The notes below the pieces were generated by a model. The model saw nothing but the letters and a program-made list of their open reading frames with translations. It was not told the origin of the DNA and made no database searches. The translations under genes and the position numbers were made by a program. Source: Clostridium sp. D53t1_180928_C8 (GTDB lineage: Bacteria > Bacillota > Clostridia > Clostridiales > Clostridiaceae). Taken from it: a stretch of DNA of 64,000 nt. Below are positions 24,654-32,351 of this stretch, piece after piece. Position 1 is the first letter of the stretch. Every line of letters starts with the position of its first letter. Location of the stretch: NCBI RefSeq assembly GCF_015667795.1, contig NZ_JADPEL010000005.1, forward strand, positions 1 to 64,000, read 5' to 3'.

Positions 24654-26663
24654 CTATAAAATTATAATTGTAATCACACATACAATTACCAAAGTTACTA
24701 TTATCCATAAAGAATAATCATTAACACTCCCACTATGAGCTTTCTGTATCTTATTAAAATATCCCTTTAATTGATATTTCATTCCCCAAAACAAATCATT
24801 AGCACCAATCTTTACATTTTCTCCCTCTTCTCCTCCAACATAAATATCATATTTACATGCAGAGTCTAAAGGTGCCTGCGAATAATTTACACCATTTGAA
24901 CTATGATTTTCATATTTTTTAAATATTCTCATATCAAACTCACTATCTGATTTTTCATGCATTTCTTCTCCTGATTCACTACTTTTGAAAATAACAAACA
25001 CTAAAATAGCAATCAATAATACTACAAAAAGTATTAAAAAATTAGTAGGATTATATATGCCATTTGTTAGGAATTCTACATCGACTATCTTATTAGCATT
25101 TAATCCCAAATTATAATTATTACCTAATGCTTCAAATATATATCCTGTTAAATTATATATACTCTTAACTACAGGAAGTAATAAATTATTAACTACAGTT
25201 TTAGGAAATAATCCAAATATAACTGTACCTAATGCTAATATTCCCATTGGAATCTTCATTGATATTGGAATCTCTTCTATATTTGCATACTCTGATTTCA
25301 CTGGTCCAAAAAATGCAGAATGTCCAACTTTTATAAAAGAAGCTAAAGTAAGTGCTGAAACCACCACTGCTATAATGGATACTATTCCTAATGATCCACT
25401 AAATCCAGCCTCATATATCATCCATTTTGAAGCAAATCCATTAAAGGGAGGAATTCCACTAATTCCAGCTGCTCCAAATAAGAACATTGCTAAAGTAAAT
25501 GGCATCCTTTTGCCTAGTCCCGAAACTGATTCTAGATCTGTAGTTCCAGTAGTATATAAAATAGCTCCGGCAGTTAAAAATAATAATCCTTTAAATATAG
25601 CATGATTAATCATATGATAGGTTCCACCAGTCATTGCTAAGACGCTTAATTCCCCTATTTCTACTATAGCAATACCTAATGCTGTTATAATATATCCAAT
25701 TTGTGAAACTGAGTGAAATGCTAAAAGTCTTTTAAAATCATGTTGTAACAATGCCATTGATACACCTATTACCATTGTTATAACTCCCCAAACTAATATT
25801 AAATATCCTACTGGCTTATTTGATGCTAGTCCAAAAATCATAAATACTAATCTTATAATTGCGTATACTCCTGTTTTACTCATTACTCCTGAAAGTATCA
25901 TTGAAATTGATGAAGGAGCTGCCATATGTGCATCTGTTGGCCATGTATGGCATGGAACCATAAATGCTTTAACTGCATACCCAACCATCATAAGTGAAAA
26001 TGCTACTATTATTGTAGGACTCATTACATCTACACTATTTATTATTGCTGCTATTTCTGCCAAATTTAATGTTTTTGTTTCACTATATACTAAGCAAGTT
26101 CCTAATAAAATTAATGATGAACCTAAAGAACCTGTTACTATATATTTAAATGCTGCCTCTACTGATTTATCTTTATAATTTCTAAATGCAGTTAATGCAA
26201 TAGCTGCAAATGTCATTATTTCAAGCATTACATACATATTAAATAAATCACCAGTAAATACAAAACCTATCATACTTGAAGTTAGCAACAAAAATAACAC
26301 ATAGTATTTTTCTAGCCCATTATCATGACTCATATATTTTAATGAATATACTACTGACAAAAGTGATGCTCCTGTAATTATTAATGCTAAAAATACTCCT
26401 AATGAATCTATTTCTAGTCCAATACCATAAGCACTTCCACTCATAGGAATCCAATTTCCCATCCAATTTACTATTACTTCACCGTTAATTAAAATAGGTT
26501 TAACTAATAATATTACACAAACAAATGATACTGCTGTTGCAATAACTGCAAGTGTTCTTTTAACTTTAATATATTTATCCTTAAATAATCCAAGTACAAA
26601 AGCTAAAACAAAAGGAGTCATTATGGCTATTATGGGAAGATTATTAATAAACTCTATACTCAT
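24654..26663 (-). CDS. mbhH: MrpD/NuoN-like antiporter subunit with MbhI-like C-terminal extension
   Basis: A 669-residue proton-translocating-type subunit. Residues 1 to about 490 hold about 14 TM helices with the family elements FTGDLFNMYVMLEIMTFAAIAL (conserved Glu), the Lys-bearing TM near VGYAVKAFMVPCHTWPTDAH, LLQHDFKRLLAFHSVSQ and GIPPFNGFASKW. The last 150 residues contain a TM, a hydrophilic stretch and a helix plus TM (ANDLFWGMKYQLKGYFNK, DYSLWIIVTLVIV). This resembles the separate MbhI subunit (lateral helix), so H and I appear fused. Start overlaps the MrpC-like gene by 4 bp. Confidence 0.92.
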   Translation of the reverse strand: MSIEFINNLPIIAIMTPFVLAFVLGLFKDKYIKVKRTLAVIATAVSFVCVILLVKPILINGEVIVNWMGNWIPMSGSAYGIGLEIDSLGVFLALIITGASLLSVVYSLKYMSHDNGLEKYYVLFLLLTSSMIGFVFTGDLFNMYVMLEIMTFAAIALTAFRNYKDKSVEAAFKYIVTGSLGSSLILLGTCLVYSETKTLNLAEIAAIINSVDVMSPTIIVAFSLMMVGYAVKAFMVPCHTWPTDAHMAAPSSISMILSGVMSKTGVYAIIRLVFMIFGLASNKPVGYLILVWGVITMVIGVSMALLQHDFKRLLAFHSVSQIGYIITALGIAIVEIGELSVLAMTGGTYHMINHAIFKGLLFLTAGAILYTTGTTDLESVSGLGKRMPFTLAMFLFGAAGISGIPPFNGFASKWMIYEAGFSGSLGIVSIIAVVVSALTLASFIKVGHSAFFGPVKSEYANIEEIPISMKIPMGILALGTVIFGLFPKTVVNNLLLPVVKSIYNLTGYIFEALGNNYNLGLNANKIVDVEFLTNGIYNPTNFLILFVVLLIAILVFVIFKSSESGEEMHEKSDSEFDMRIFKKYENHSSNGVNYSQAPLDSACKYDIYVGGEEGENVKIGANDLFWGMKYQLKGYFNKIQKAHSGSVNDYSLWIIVTLVIVCVITIIIL

Positions 26664-26995
26664 CCTCTAATCCTCCTTATATCATCACTGTCTATACTGT
26701 TATAATGCTTCTTAATTTTAATTACGATAGATAATGCAAGTGCTGTAACACACGCACCAATTACTATAGATGTAAGAGTTAAGGCTTGAGGAATCGGATC
26801 TACAAAATAAGTACTGTTATCACTAAATATTGGGGCAGTACCATTAATTCTAAATCCAATTGAAATTAACAATAAATTAATTCCTGAATCTAAAATTCCC
26901 ATCCCAATTACTATCTTGATTAAGTTTTTCTTCAAAAGAATTATTGCAAGTCCAATTACAATTAAAAGAAAAGCTCCAATATAATTAATTGTCAT
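26660..26995 (-). CDS. mbhG: MrpC/NuoK-like antiporter subunit (MbhG-like)
   Basis: A 111-residue protein with three TM helices and the MnhC pattern: AIILLKKNLIKIVIGMGILDSGINLLLIS, then DPIPQALTLTSIVIGACVTALALSIVIK. It forms part of the ion-translocating module. It overlaps the downstream MrpD-like gene by 4 bp and starts just after the MrpB-like stop. Confidence 0.93.
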   Translation of the reverse strand: MTINYIGAFLLIVIGLAIILLKKNLIKIVIGMGILDSGINLLLISIGFRINGTAPIFSDNSTYFVDPIPQALTLTSIVIGACVTALALSIVIKIKKHYNSIDSDDIRRIRG

Positions 26996-27436
26996 CTACT
27001 CCTCCTCCTTATTCTTTAAATTAGTTATCATAATTAATATTAAAAATGAAATACCTGCAAAAACTTTAAACCCTACAGCAAAATTCATCAAAAATATACT
27101 TCCTGATGAAAATAAATCTCCTGGATTACCCTTTTCAAGAATATTCCCAAAGAAAACCCCTGAACCTATTAATCCTATAAAGGCCAATATTATAAAGCCT
27201 AAAGCCCCAATATCTTCAGCAACTTTAAATGTATTTGCTGCAATGCCTTTATTTACTCCTTTAATTCCATAGCCAATATAGATAATAGCTATTGCCCCTG
27301 CAATTAGAACTCCTCCCTGGAATCCACCTCCTGGTGATAAATGACCATGGATTATAATATATAACCCTAATGTAAGCAAAATTGGTAATACTAAATTAGT
27401 ACAAGATATTAAGATAGAATCTCTTCTCTTCCTCAT
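26996..27436 (-). CDS. mbhF: MrpB-like antiporter subunit (MbhF-like)
   Basis: A 146-residue protein with four TM helices, carrying the MnhB motif HGHLSPGGGFQGGVLIAGAIAI. In Mrp and MBH complexes this subunit lies between the C- and E-like ones, and the gene order here agrees. Confidence 0.92.
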   Translation of the reverse strand: MRKRRDSILISCTNLVLPILLTLGLYIIIHGHLSPGGGFQGGVLIAGAIAIIYIGYGIKGVNKGIAANTFKVAEDIGALGFIILAFIGLIGSGVFFGNILEKGNPGDLFSSGSIFLMNFAVGFKVFAGISFLILIMITNLKNKEEE

Positions 27437-27437
27437 A

Positions 27438-27716
27438 TTATTTTTCCTCCTTTGCTTTTTTTTCTGGTCTTAAAACAGCTGCAACTCCACAAATTGCAGT
27501 AAATAATACTATGGCCTCTCCTAAAGTATCATATCCTCTAAAATCAAATACTGTTGCAGTAACTGAATTTATAGCCCCTGTTTCATTTATAGTTTCATCT
27601 ACTATTATTTGAGATGCCTCTCCAAACTCTTCTGGCTTTAATCCCATTTTAAAACCTACAAAAACAAAAATAACAAGTAACAAGAAAAGAATTAAGTAAG
27701 TCATCTTTTTTCGCAT
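27438..27716 (-). CDS. mbhE: MbhE-like hydrogenase/antiporter subunit
   Basis: A 92-residue protein with one TM near 8-24 and a second near 68-84. ATVFDFRGYDTLGEAIVLFTAICGVAAVL is the hallmark of the MrpA C-terminal/MbhE region. Stand-alone MbhD plus MbhE replace the C-terminus of MrpA in MBH complexes. It overlaps the MbhD-like gene by 16 bp. Confidence 0.9.
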   Translation of the reverse strand: MRKKMTYLILFLLLVIFVFVGFKMGLKPEEFGEASQIIVDETINETGAINSVTATVFDFRGYDTLGEAIVLFTAICGVAAVLRPEKKAKEEK

Positions 27717-27976
27717 TTTTCTTCCTCCTTAATCTTTTTTGTTTTAACTTTGTTTAAAGTTATTATAAAAATTACAGGAGTTAATATTGCTCCAACTGCA
27801 GCTTCAGCTATAGCAACATCTGGTGCTTTAAGTAGTAAAAACTCTAAAGCTAAAAAACCACCTAAAACAGCCATGGCAATAATACATTGAAGAATATCAT
27901 CTAGGAAAAATACACAAATTGCTGATGCAATTAATCCAACTATTATTAAAGTATTTAATACATCAAAGCTACTCAT
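27701..27976 (-). CDS. mbhD: MbhD-like subunit (DUF4040)
   Basis: A 91-residue protein with three TM helices, containing ALEFLLLKAPDVAIAEAAVGA, the DUF4040 signature found in MrpA and MbhD. Charged tail KKIKEEEKCEKR. It overlaps neighbours on both sides, consistent with tight stoichiometric translation. Confidence 0.92.
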   Translation of the reverse strand: MSSFDVLNTLIIVGLIASAICVFFLDDILQCIIAMAVLGGFLALEFLLLKAPDVAIAEAAVGAILTPVIFIITLNKVKTKKIKEEEKCEKR

Positions 27977-28313
27977 TTATATCCCTCCCATAATGATCAA
28001 ACTTTGTTTTTTCTGAAAGTCCTGCTTTAATTTTATATGCAGCTCTTGCCATTGCATGGGCACCTACAGGATTACTTATAAGTAAAAATACTACCATTAT
28101 TAGAGATTTTATTCCTAAAGAAGTATTTCCACTTCCAAATCCATATATGCTACATGCTAATGCTATTGGCATTGCTCCCATTGTCGCTATATTAGTTGCA
28201 CTTTGAAGCCTACAAAAAGTATCTGGCATTCTAATTACACCAATAACTCCTGCTAGAAGAAAGAAAATACCTATTACAAGCAATATACAAACTATTATTT
28301 CTAATATAGCCAT
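27969..28313 (-). CDS. mbhC: MrpG-like antiporter subunit (MbhC-like)
   Basis: A 114-residue protein of three TM helices with the MnhG motif GVIRMPDTFCRLQSATNIATMG (usually RLPDxYxRLHAAT) and NPVGAHAMARAAYK. It shares one base with the preceding MrpF-like stop and overlaps the next gene by 8 bp. Confidence 0.92.
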   Translation of the reverse strand: MAILEIIVCILLVIGIFFLLAGVIGVIRMPDTFCRLQSATNIATMGAMPIALACSIYGFGSGNTSLGIKSLIMVVFLLISNPVGAHAMARAAYKIKAGLSEKTKFDHYGRDINE

Positions 28314-28576
28314 TACAATTCCCCCTCTAAATATTTAGAAATTAATACAGTTCCAATAAATCCTAGAAGAGTTACTATAAGTCCAAGATCTAAATACATA
28401 GCTCTACCTTCTATTGCTCCAAATAAAATCATAATTATTCCTAAAATTATATCTATAGAGTCAGCAGCTAAAACCCTATCTATTACATTAGGCCCTTTAA
28501 ATACCCTATATAATAAAACTAATGCCAGGATGGCTAAAAGTATTGAAACTACAGTAAATATAGAATTCATATTCAT
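28313..28576 (-). CDS. mbhB: MrpF-like antiporter subunit (MbhB-like)
   Basis: An 87-residue protein of three TM helices with the MnhF motif FKGPNVIDRVLAADSIDIIL (GPs..DRvlAlD family pattern). One-base overlaps with the genes before and after indicate translational coupling through the antiporter block. Confidence 0.92.
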   Translation of the reverse strand: MNMNSIFTVVSILLAILALVLLYRVFKGPNVIDRVLAADSIDIILGIIMILFGAIEGRAMYLDLGLIVTLLGFIGTVLISKYLEGEL

Positions 28577-29106
28577 TATTTAAAAAGCCTCCTTACAAAA
28601 TACTCAAATCTTCCCTTTATAATTTCTGACGCTTTATCAGTATCCTCTGTTTTTGCATCTATCCAATGAATATATAAAGCATTTTTATCTCCATCTTCAT
28701 ATATATCCATTGTTATAGTTCCTGGTGTTAATGTTATACAATTTGATAACATTGCTAGTCCATAATCTGAATTTAAATCCGTAGTAATCTTTACTATTCC
28801 AGGATTTATATTTAAATTCGGTGATAATGCTTTTATAGCCACAGTAAAATTAGCTTTTATTAATTCCCATATATAAACGGGAATAAAAATTATTAAATTT
28901 ATAAATCTTAATTTTTTAAATAACCAAAATCCATCTTCTCTAGCGAAAAATGTACTTGAAAAACAAGAAACAATTACTGCTACAATTGCTCCTACTATAA
29001 GCTCTTGAGCTCCCAATTTTAAAATATTGAAATCTTGTATTAAAAATAAAATCCAAAATAAATATGATAAAATAAAAGTTCCAACAAATGCTGTCCATTT
29101 TTTCAT
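28576..29106 (-). CDS. mbhA: MrpE-like antiporter subunit (MbhA-like)
   Basis: A 176-residue protein with N-terminal TM helices (about 5-23 and 30-50, then 65-85) and a cytoplasmic domain containing SNCITLTPGTITMDIYEDG, the MnhE signature, and LYIHWIDAKTED. It starts the antiporter block, following HypB by an 18-bp gap. Confidence 0.92.
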   Translation of the reverse strand: MKKWTAFVGTFILSYLFWILFLIQDFNILKLGAQELIVGAIVAVIVSCFSSTFFAREDGFWLFKKLRFINLIIFIPVYIWELIKANFTVAIKALSPNLNINPGIVKITTDLNSDYGLAMLSNCITLTPGTITMDIYEDGDKNALYIHWIDAKTEDTDKASEIIKGRFEYFVRRLFK

Positions 29107-29124
29107 TCATAACCACCTTCTATC

Positions 29125-29769
29125 TTATATTTTTTTTATTAACCACTCTGTAAACTCGTAAGTTCCACCTTCTTCTAATGAGTTAACTTTAAAAATCTTT
29201 GAATTTGGATTTCTAATAAGTGTTTGTTCTTTTACCTCATCTTCATTAAATTTAAAATACTGTATCATGTCATACTTTGTAAGTATCAAAGCATCTGCTT
29301 TTGAAAACATTAATGGATATTTAACTACTTTATCATCACCCTCTGGTATACTTAATAATGCAATCTTTAATACCTCTCCAATATCAAATTCTGCTGGACA
29401 TACTAGGTTTCCTATGTTTTCAACTATAATAATATCTAGTTCATCTAAATTAAATTCTTTTATTATATTTTTTATAGACATAGCCTCTATATGACATGCA
29501 CCTTGTGTATTAAGCTGAACAACAGGTATTCCTACTTCCTGAATTGCTTTTGCATCTATTGTTCCCTCTATATCTCCTTCTATTACACCAACTCTCAGCT
29601 GTTTCTCCTTAAGCTCTTCTATTAAATTCAGTATAAATGTTGTTTTCCCAGCACCTGGAGACCCCATTATATTAATCATTTTTACATTCTTTTCTCTAAG
29701 CTCTTCTTGTACTTCTTTATGACAATCCTCATTCCATTCTAAAATTTGCCTTACAACTTTTATTTTCAT
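29125..29769 (-). CDS. hypB: hydrogenase nickel incorporation GTPase HypB
   Basis: A 214-residue GTPase: P-loop GSPGAGKTTF (about 37-46), GVIEGDIEGTIDA, NTQGACHIEAMSI and IIVENIGNLVCP (metal-binding Cys-His region). The KADALILTKYD segment corresponds to the guanine-specificity loop. It lacks the N-terminal His-rich nickel-storage stretch seen in some HypB. It delivers nickel to the large subunit encoded just upstream. Directly abuts hypA. Confidence 0.95.
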   Translation of the reverse strand: MKIKVVRQILEWNEDCHKEVQEELREKNVKMINIMGSPGAGKTTFILNLIEELKEKQLRVGVIEGDIEGTIDAKAIQEVGIPVVQLNTQGACHIEAMSIKNIIKEFNLDELDIIIVENIGNLVCPAEFDIGEVLKIALLSIPEGDDKVVKYPLMFSKADALILTKYDMIQYFKFNEDEVKEQTLIRNPNSKIFKVNSLEEGGTYEFTEWLIKKI

Positions 29770-30111
29770 TTAATCAACCTCCATAGTATCTAAATAAAAC
29801 TCTCTCCCTTTTGTAATTTCGTATATATTTCCTTTGCATTTTGGACAAACATAATTATTTTTCCCAATTTCACCCTCATAATTACATTTATTACACCTAA
29901 TTGATACGGGTATTTTCTCTATATTTATCTTTGTATTTTCGGCAATAGTGTCTTTAGCAACTATATTAAAATAATATGATATACAACTTGGCACTAAATC
30001 TGTTAATTCTCCAACCTTTATATTTATTTCTTTTATACTCTTAACATTATGCTTTTTCCCTTCCTCTAAGCATATTTTAAGCAATCCTTGAGTTACTTCT
30101 AATTCATGCAT
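29770..30111 (-). CDS. hypA: hydrogenase nickel chaperone HypA
   Basis: A 113-residue protein with the N-terminal MHELEV (nickel-binding His2) and a zinc site of two CxxC motifs (CNKC near 73-76, CPKC near 87-90). It hands nickel to HypB and the large subunit. It lies 3 bp after the large-subunit stop codon. The other maturation genes (hypC-F) are not in this window. Confidence 0.95.
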   Translation of the reverse strand: MHELEVTQGLLKICLEEGKKHNVKSIKEINIKVGELTDLVPSCISYYFNIVAKDTIAENTKINIEKIPVSIRCNKCNYEGEIGKNNYVCPKCKGNIYEITKGREFYLDTMEVD

Positions 30112-30114
30112 AAA

Positions 30115-31197
30115 TTACCTATCTAAACATGAGAAGCACGGATCTATACTAGCAACTATCAGACCAGCATCTGCAACAGTATTATTTTTTAACATTACTG
30201 GAACAGTCATTGCATTTTTAAAGGTTGGTACATGAATATTAACTCTCCCATTGGTTTGTCCTCCATTTGAAACTACATAGTAAGTTACCTCACCTCTTGG
30301 AGCTTCTGTTACCGCTATATACTCTCCTGTAGGAACCTTCGGAATCTTATTTCCTAAATTAATAGGTCCATCAGGCATATTTTTAAGAGCTTGTTCAATT
30401 ATCTTGCAGCTTTCTTCAATTTCTATTAACCTTACAACTGCTCTTGAAAATACATCTCCATCATTTGCTATAGCTACATTAAAATCAAATTCTTCATAGC
30501 AATTATATGGCATAGTTTTTCTAACATCGAAATTAACTCCTGAAGCTCTTCCATGAGGACCACAAGCACCATAATTTAATGCATCATCCTTTGTTAATAT
30601 TCCAACACCTTTAGTTCTTGCAGCTATACTTGAATCTTTAGCATAAACATTATAAATATTCTTATATTCATTTCTTAACTCTGCTATCATTTTTATTAAT
30701 GTTTCTTTTTGTTCATTACTAATATCTCTTCTTGCTCCACCAACTATATTCATAGCATAATTAACTCTATTTCCTGATATAACCTCTAACATATCCATTA
30801 TTTTTTCCCTTGATGCAAAGCACATCATAAACAAAGAATCAAATGCTACTATATGTGCTGCTAATCCTAACCATAAATAATGAGAATGTAATCTTTCTAG
30901 CTCACTTAATATTACTCTTATATAACTACCCCTCTTTGGAACTTCCATTCCAGCAATATTTTCTATTGCTAAACAATAAGTCATAGCATGTGAGTGTGAA
31001 CAAATTCCACATACCCTTTCAACTAAAGTTATTGTTTGAATATAATTTCTAGTTTCAGTTAGTTTTTCTATCCCCCTATGGTTATATCCTATAAAAACCT
31101 CTGAATCATTAATAAGCTCCCCTTCAGTAAGAAGCTTAACATGTACTGGTTCTTCTAGCGCAGGATGATAAGGTCCTAATGGTAAAATGTAACTCAA
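30115..31197 (-). CDS. mbhL: MBH [NiFe]-hydrogenase large subunit (MbhL/EchE-like)
   Basis: A 360-residue catalytic subunit of group 4 hydrogenases. The N-terminal nickel ligands lie in RVCGICSHSHA (about 62-72), the C-terminal ones in DPCFSCLDR at the very end. All four Cys are present, so it is a hydrogenase and not the Mbx/Mbs sulfur-reductase form or complex I NuoD. The chain stops three residues after the last Cys, at the point where other large subunits are cleaved, so no C-terminal peptide needs removing. Confidence 0.95.
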   Translation of the reverse strand: MSYILPLGPYHPALEEPVHVKLLTEGELINDSEVFIGYNHRGIEKLTETRNYIQTITLVERVCGICSHSHAMTYCLAIENIAGMEVPKRGSYIRVILSELERLHSHYLWLGLAAHIVAFDSLFMMCFASREKIMDMLEVISGNRVNYAMNIVGGARRDISNEQKETLIKMIAELRNEYKNIYNVYAKDSSIAARTKGVGILTKDDALNYGACGPHGRASGVNFDVRKTMPYNCYEEFDFNVAIANDGDVFSRAVVRLIEIEESCKIIEQALKNMPDGPINLGNKIPKVPTGEYIAVTEAPRGEVTYYVVSNGGQTNGRVNIHVPTFKNAMTVPVMLKNNTVADAGLIVASIDPCFSCLDR

Positions 31198-31211
31198 GCC
31201 TTTCCCCCCTT

Positions 31212-31589
31212 TTAATTATCCTTCATTTTTTTGAGTTCATTTAATGGCATTATAAGTATTTGACCTTCACCATCTTTAAATTCCTCTGGCAAAAATAATC
31301 TTCCACTAAATATTAACCCTTCAAATTTTAATGGCATCATTTCTTGTATTTCTTCTTCAAACCACTGAGCCCCTTTATATATGTTAGTTACTGTAGGTAA
31401 TATTGACTCTCTACTCACTTTATAATGCTTTCTAAAATCATCATATTCTAATGTATAAACTACTACATTGTTTTTCTCATTATCTACATAACCATTTATA
31501 GCTACTAATCTTCCTCCTTTATCCCTAACTTCTTGTACTTTTGATAAAATCTCTTTCTTTTGTATTTCCACTACACTAATATTACCCAT
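31212..31589 (-). CDS. mbhK: MBH subunit K-like (NuoC/EchD-like) protein
   Basis: A 125-residue protein, short for NuoC (30-kDa subunit), with an N-terminal alpha/beta part and a YKGAQWFEEEIQEMMPLKFEG segment matching the WFERE-type conserved region, then PEEFKDG. It is the first gene of the operon with an SD GGGGGAG. It would form the catalytic arm with the large subunit. Confidence 0.85.
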   Translation of the reverse strand: MGNISVVEIQKKEILSKVQEVRDKGGRLVAINGYVDNEKNNVVVYTLEYDDFRKHYKVSRESILPTVTNIYKGAQWFEEEIQEMMPLKFEGLIFSGRLFLPEEFKDGEGQILIMPLNELKKMKDN

Positions 31590-31660
31590 AATACTCCCCC
31601 TTTTTAATTTTAAGGAAATTTTTATTATTTATGTATTTATTTTACATTATTACACTCTTT

Positions 31661-31689
31661 ATTATACATAAGTTTAAAGCTTATTATAA
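31661..31689 (-). promoter_or_regulatory. candidate promoter of the hydrogenase operon
   Basis: On the minus strand TTATAA (31684-31689), a 17-bp spacer and TATAAT (31661-31666), about 70 nt before the first start codon. The -35 is weak, so activator control is possible. Confidence 0.45.
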
Positions 31690-31845
31690 TATAAATATTG
31701 GATTTTTTTTTCAAATTACTAAACTTCTATATTTATTCTATTTTTATTAATAGTATTTTTTGTTTTATCTCTATAACTTTTATGCTATAATGTCTATATA
31801 ATTAGTGTTAACATAGTATAATTTATAATAAAAGGAGTTTTTGCA

Positions 31846-32262
31846 ATGGGTTTCAAAGATAAAATGACTAAATATTACTCTGATGCATACATGAATAAAT
31901 ACGGAGATAGAATGACGAGTGTTTCTGGTACAGTTTTATCAGTTAAAACTGAAACTAAAAGTTTTCTAGGAATTTTCAATAGATTACATGTTTGGCTAGT
32001 TGTTAAGTCTGATGCAGGTAAACAAATAGCTAAATGTGAATACAAAAGAAATAGATGGTTCAAAAAACCAGAATTTATTGATATATCTCAAGGTCACAAA
32101 ATAATTGTTATGGGAATTAAAGGTGAAAAAGGTAAATCTAATTCTGAAGTAGTTGTTGCTTCAAATATAGCTAACTTAACTACAAGAAAAGACCTTCACC
32201 CATTTGACCATGGTCAAATAAAAAAAGCTAGACAACAAGCTACTAAAATGAGAACTAGATAG
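31846..32262 (+). CDS. cytoplasmic protein of unknown function, basic (138 aa)
   Basis: ATG at 31846 with AAAGGAG upstream and TATAAT at 31786-31791. A beta-rich middle (SVSGTVLSVKTETKSFLG, HVWLVVKSDAG, KCEYKRNRWFKKPEFIDIS, KIIVMGIKGEKGK) suggests an OB-fold-like barrel. It ends in a basic helix (KKARQQATKMRTR), so nucleic-acid binding is conceivable. No family recognised. Single gene with its own terminator. Confidence 0.65.
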   Translation: MGFKDKMTKYYSDAYMNKYGDRMTSVSGTVLSVKTETKSFLGIFNRLHVWLVVKSDAGKQIAKCEYKRNRWFKKPEFIDISQGHKIIVMGIKGEKGKSNSEVVVASNIANLTTRKDLHPFDHGQIKKARQQATKMRTR

Positions 32263-32271
32263 TTTAAATAT

Positions 32272-32307
32272 AAAAAGAGATTTTGCAAAACGCAAAATCT
32301 CTTTTTT
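32272..32307. terminator. bidirectional terminator between convergent genes
   Basis: AAAAAGAGATTTTGC and GCAAAATCTCTTTTT pair perfectly with loop AAAAC. It serves the 138-residue gene and the RND gene. Confidence 0.85.
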
Positions 32308-32351
32308 TATATTTAATAATAGGAAATAAATGTTTAAACGTCTTAATATAT

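Noticed and set aside
30115-31589. The large subunit as complex I NuoD or an Mbx/Mbs sulfur reductase subunit
   Set aside because: All four nickel-ligand cysteines (CGICSH and DPCFSC) are present, and hypA and hypB lie directly downstream.
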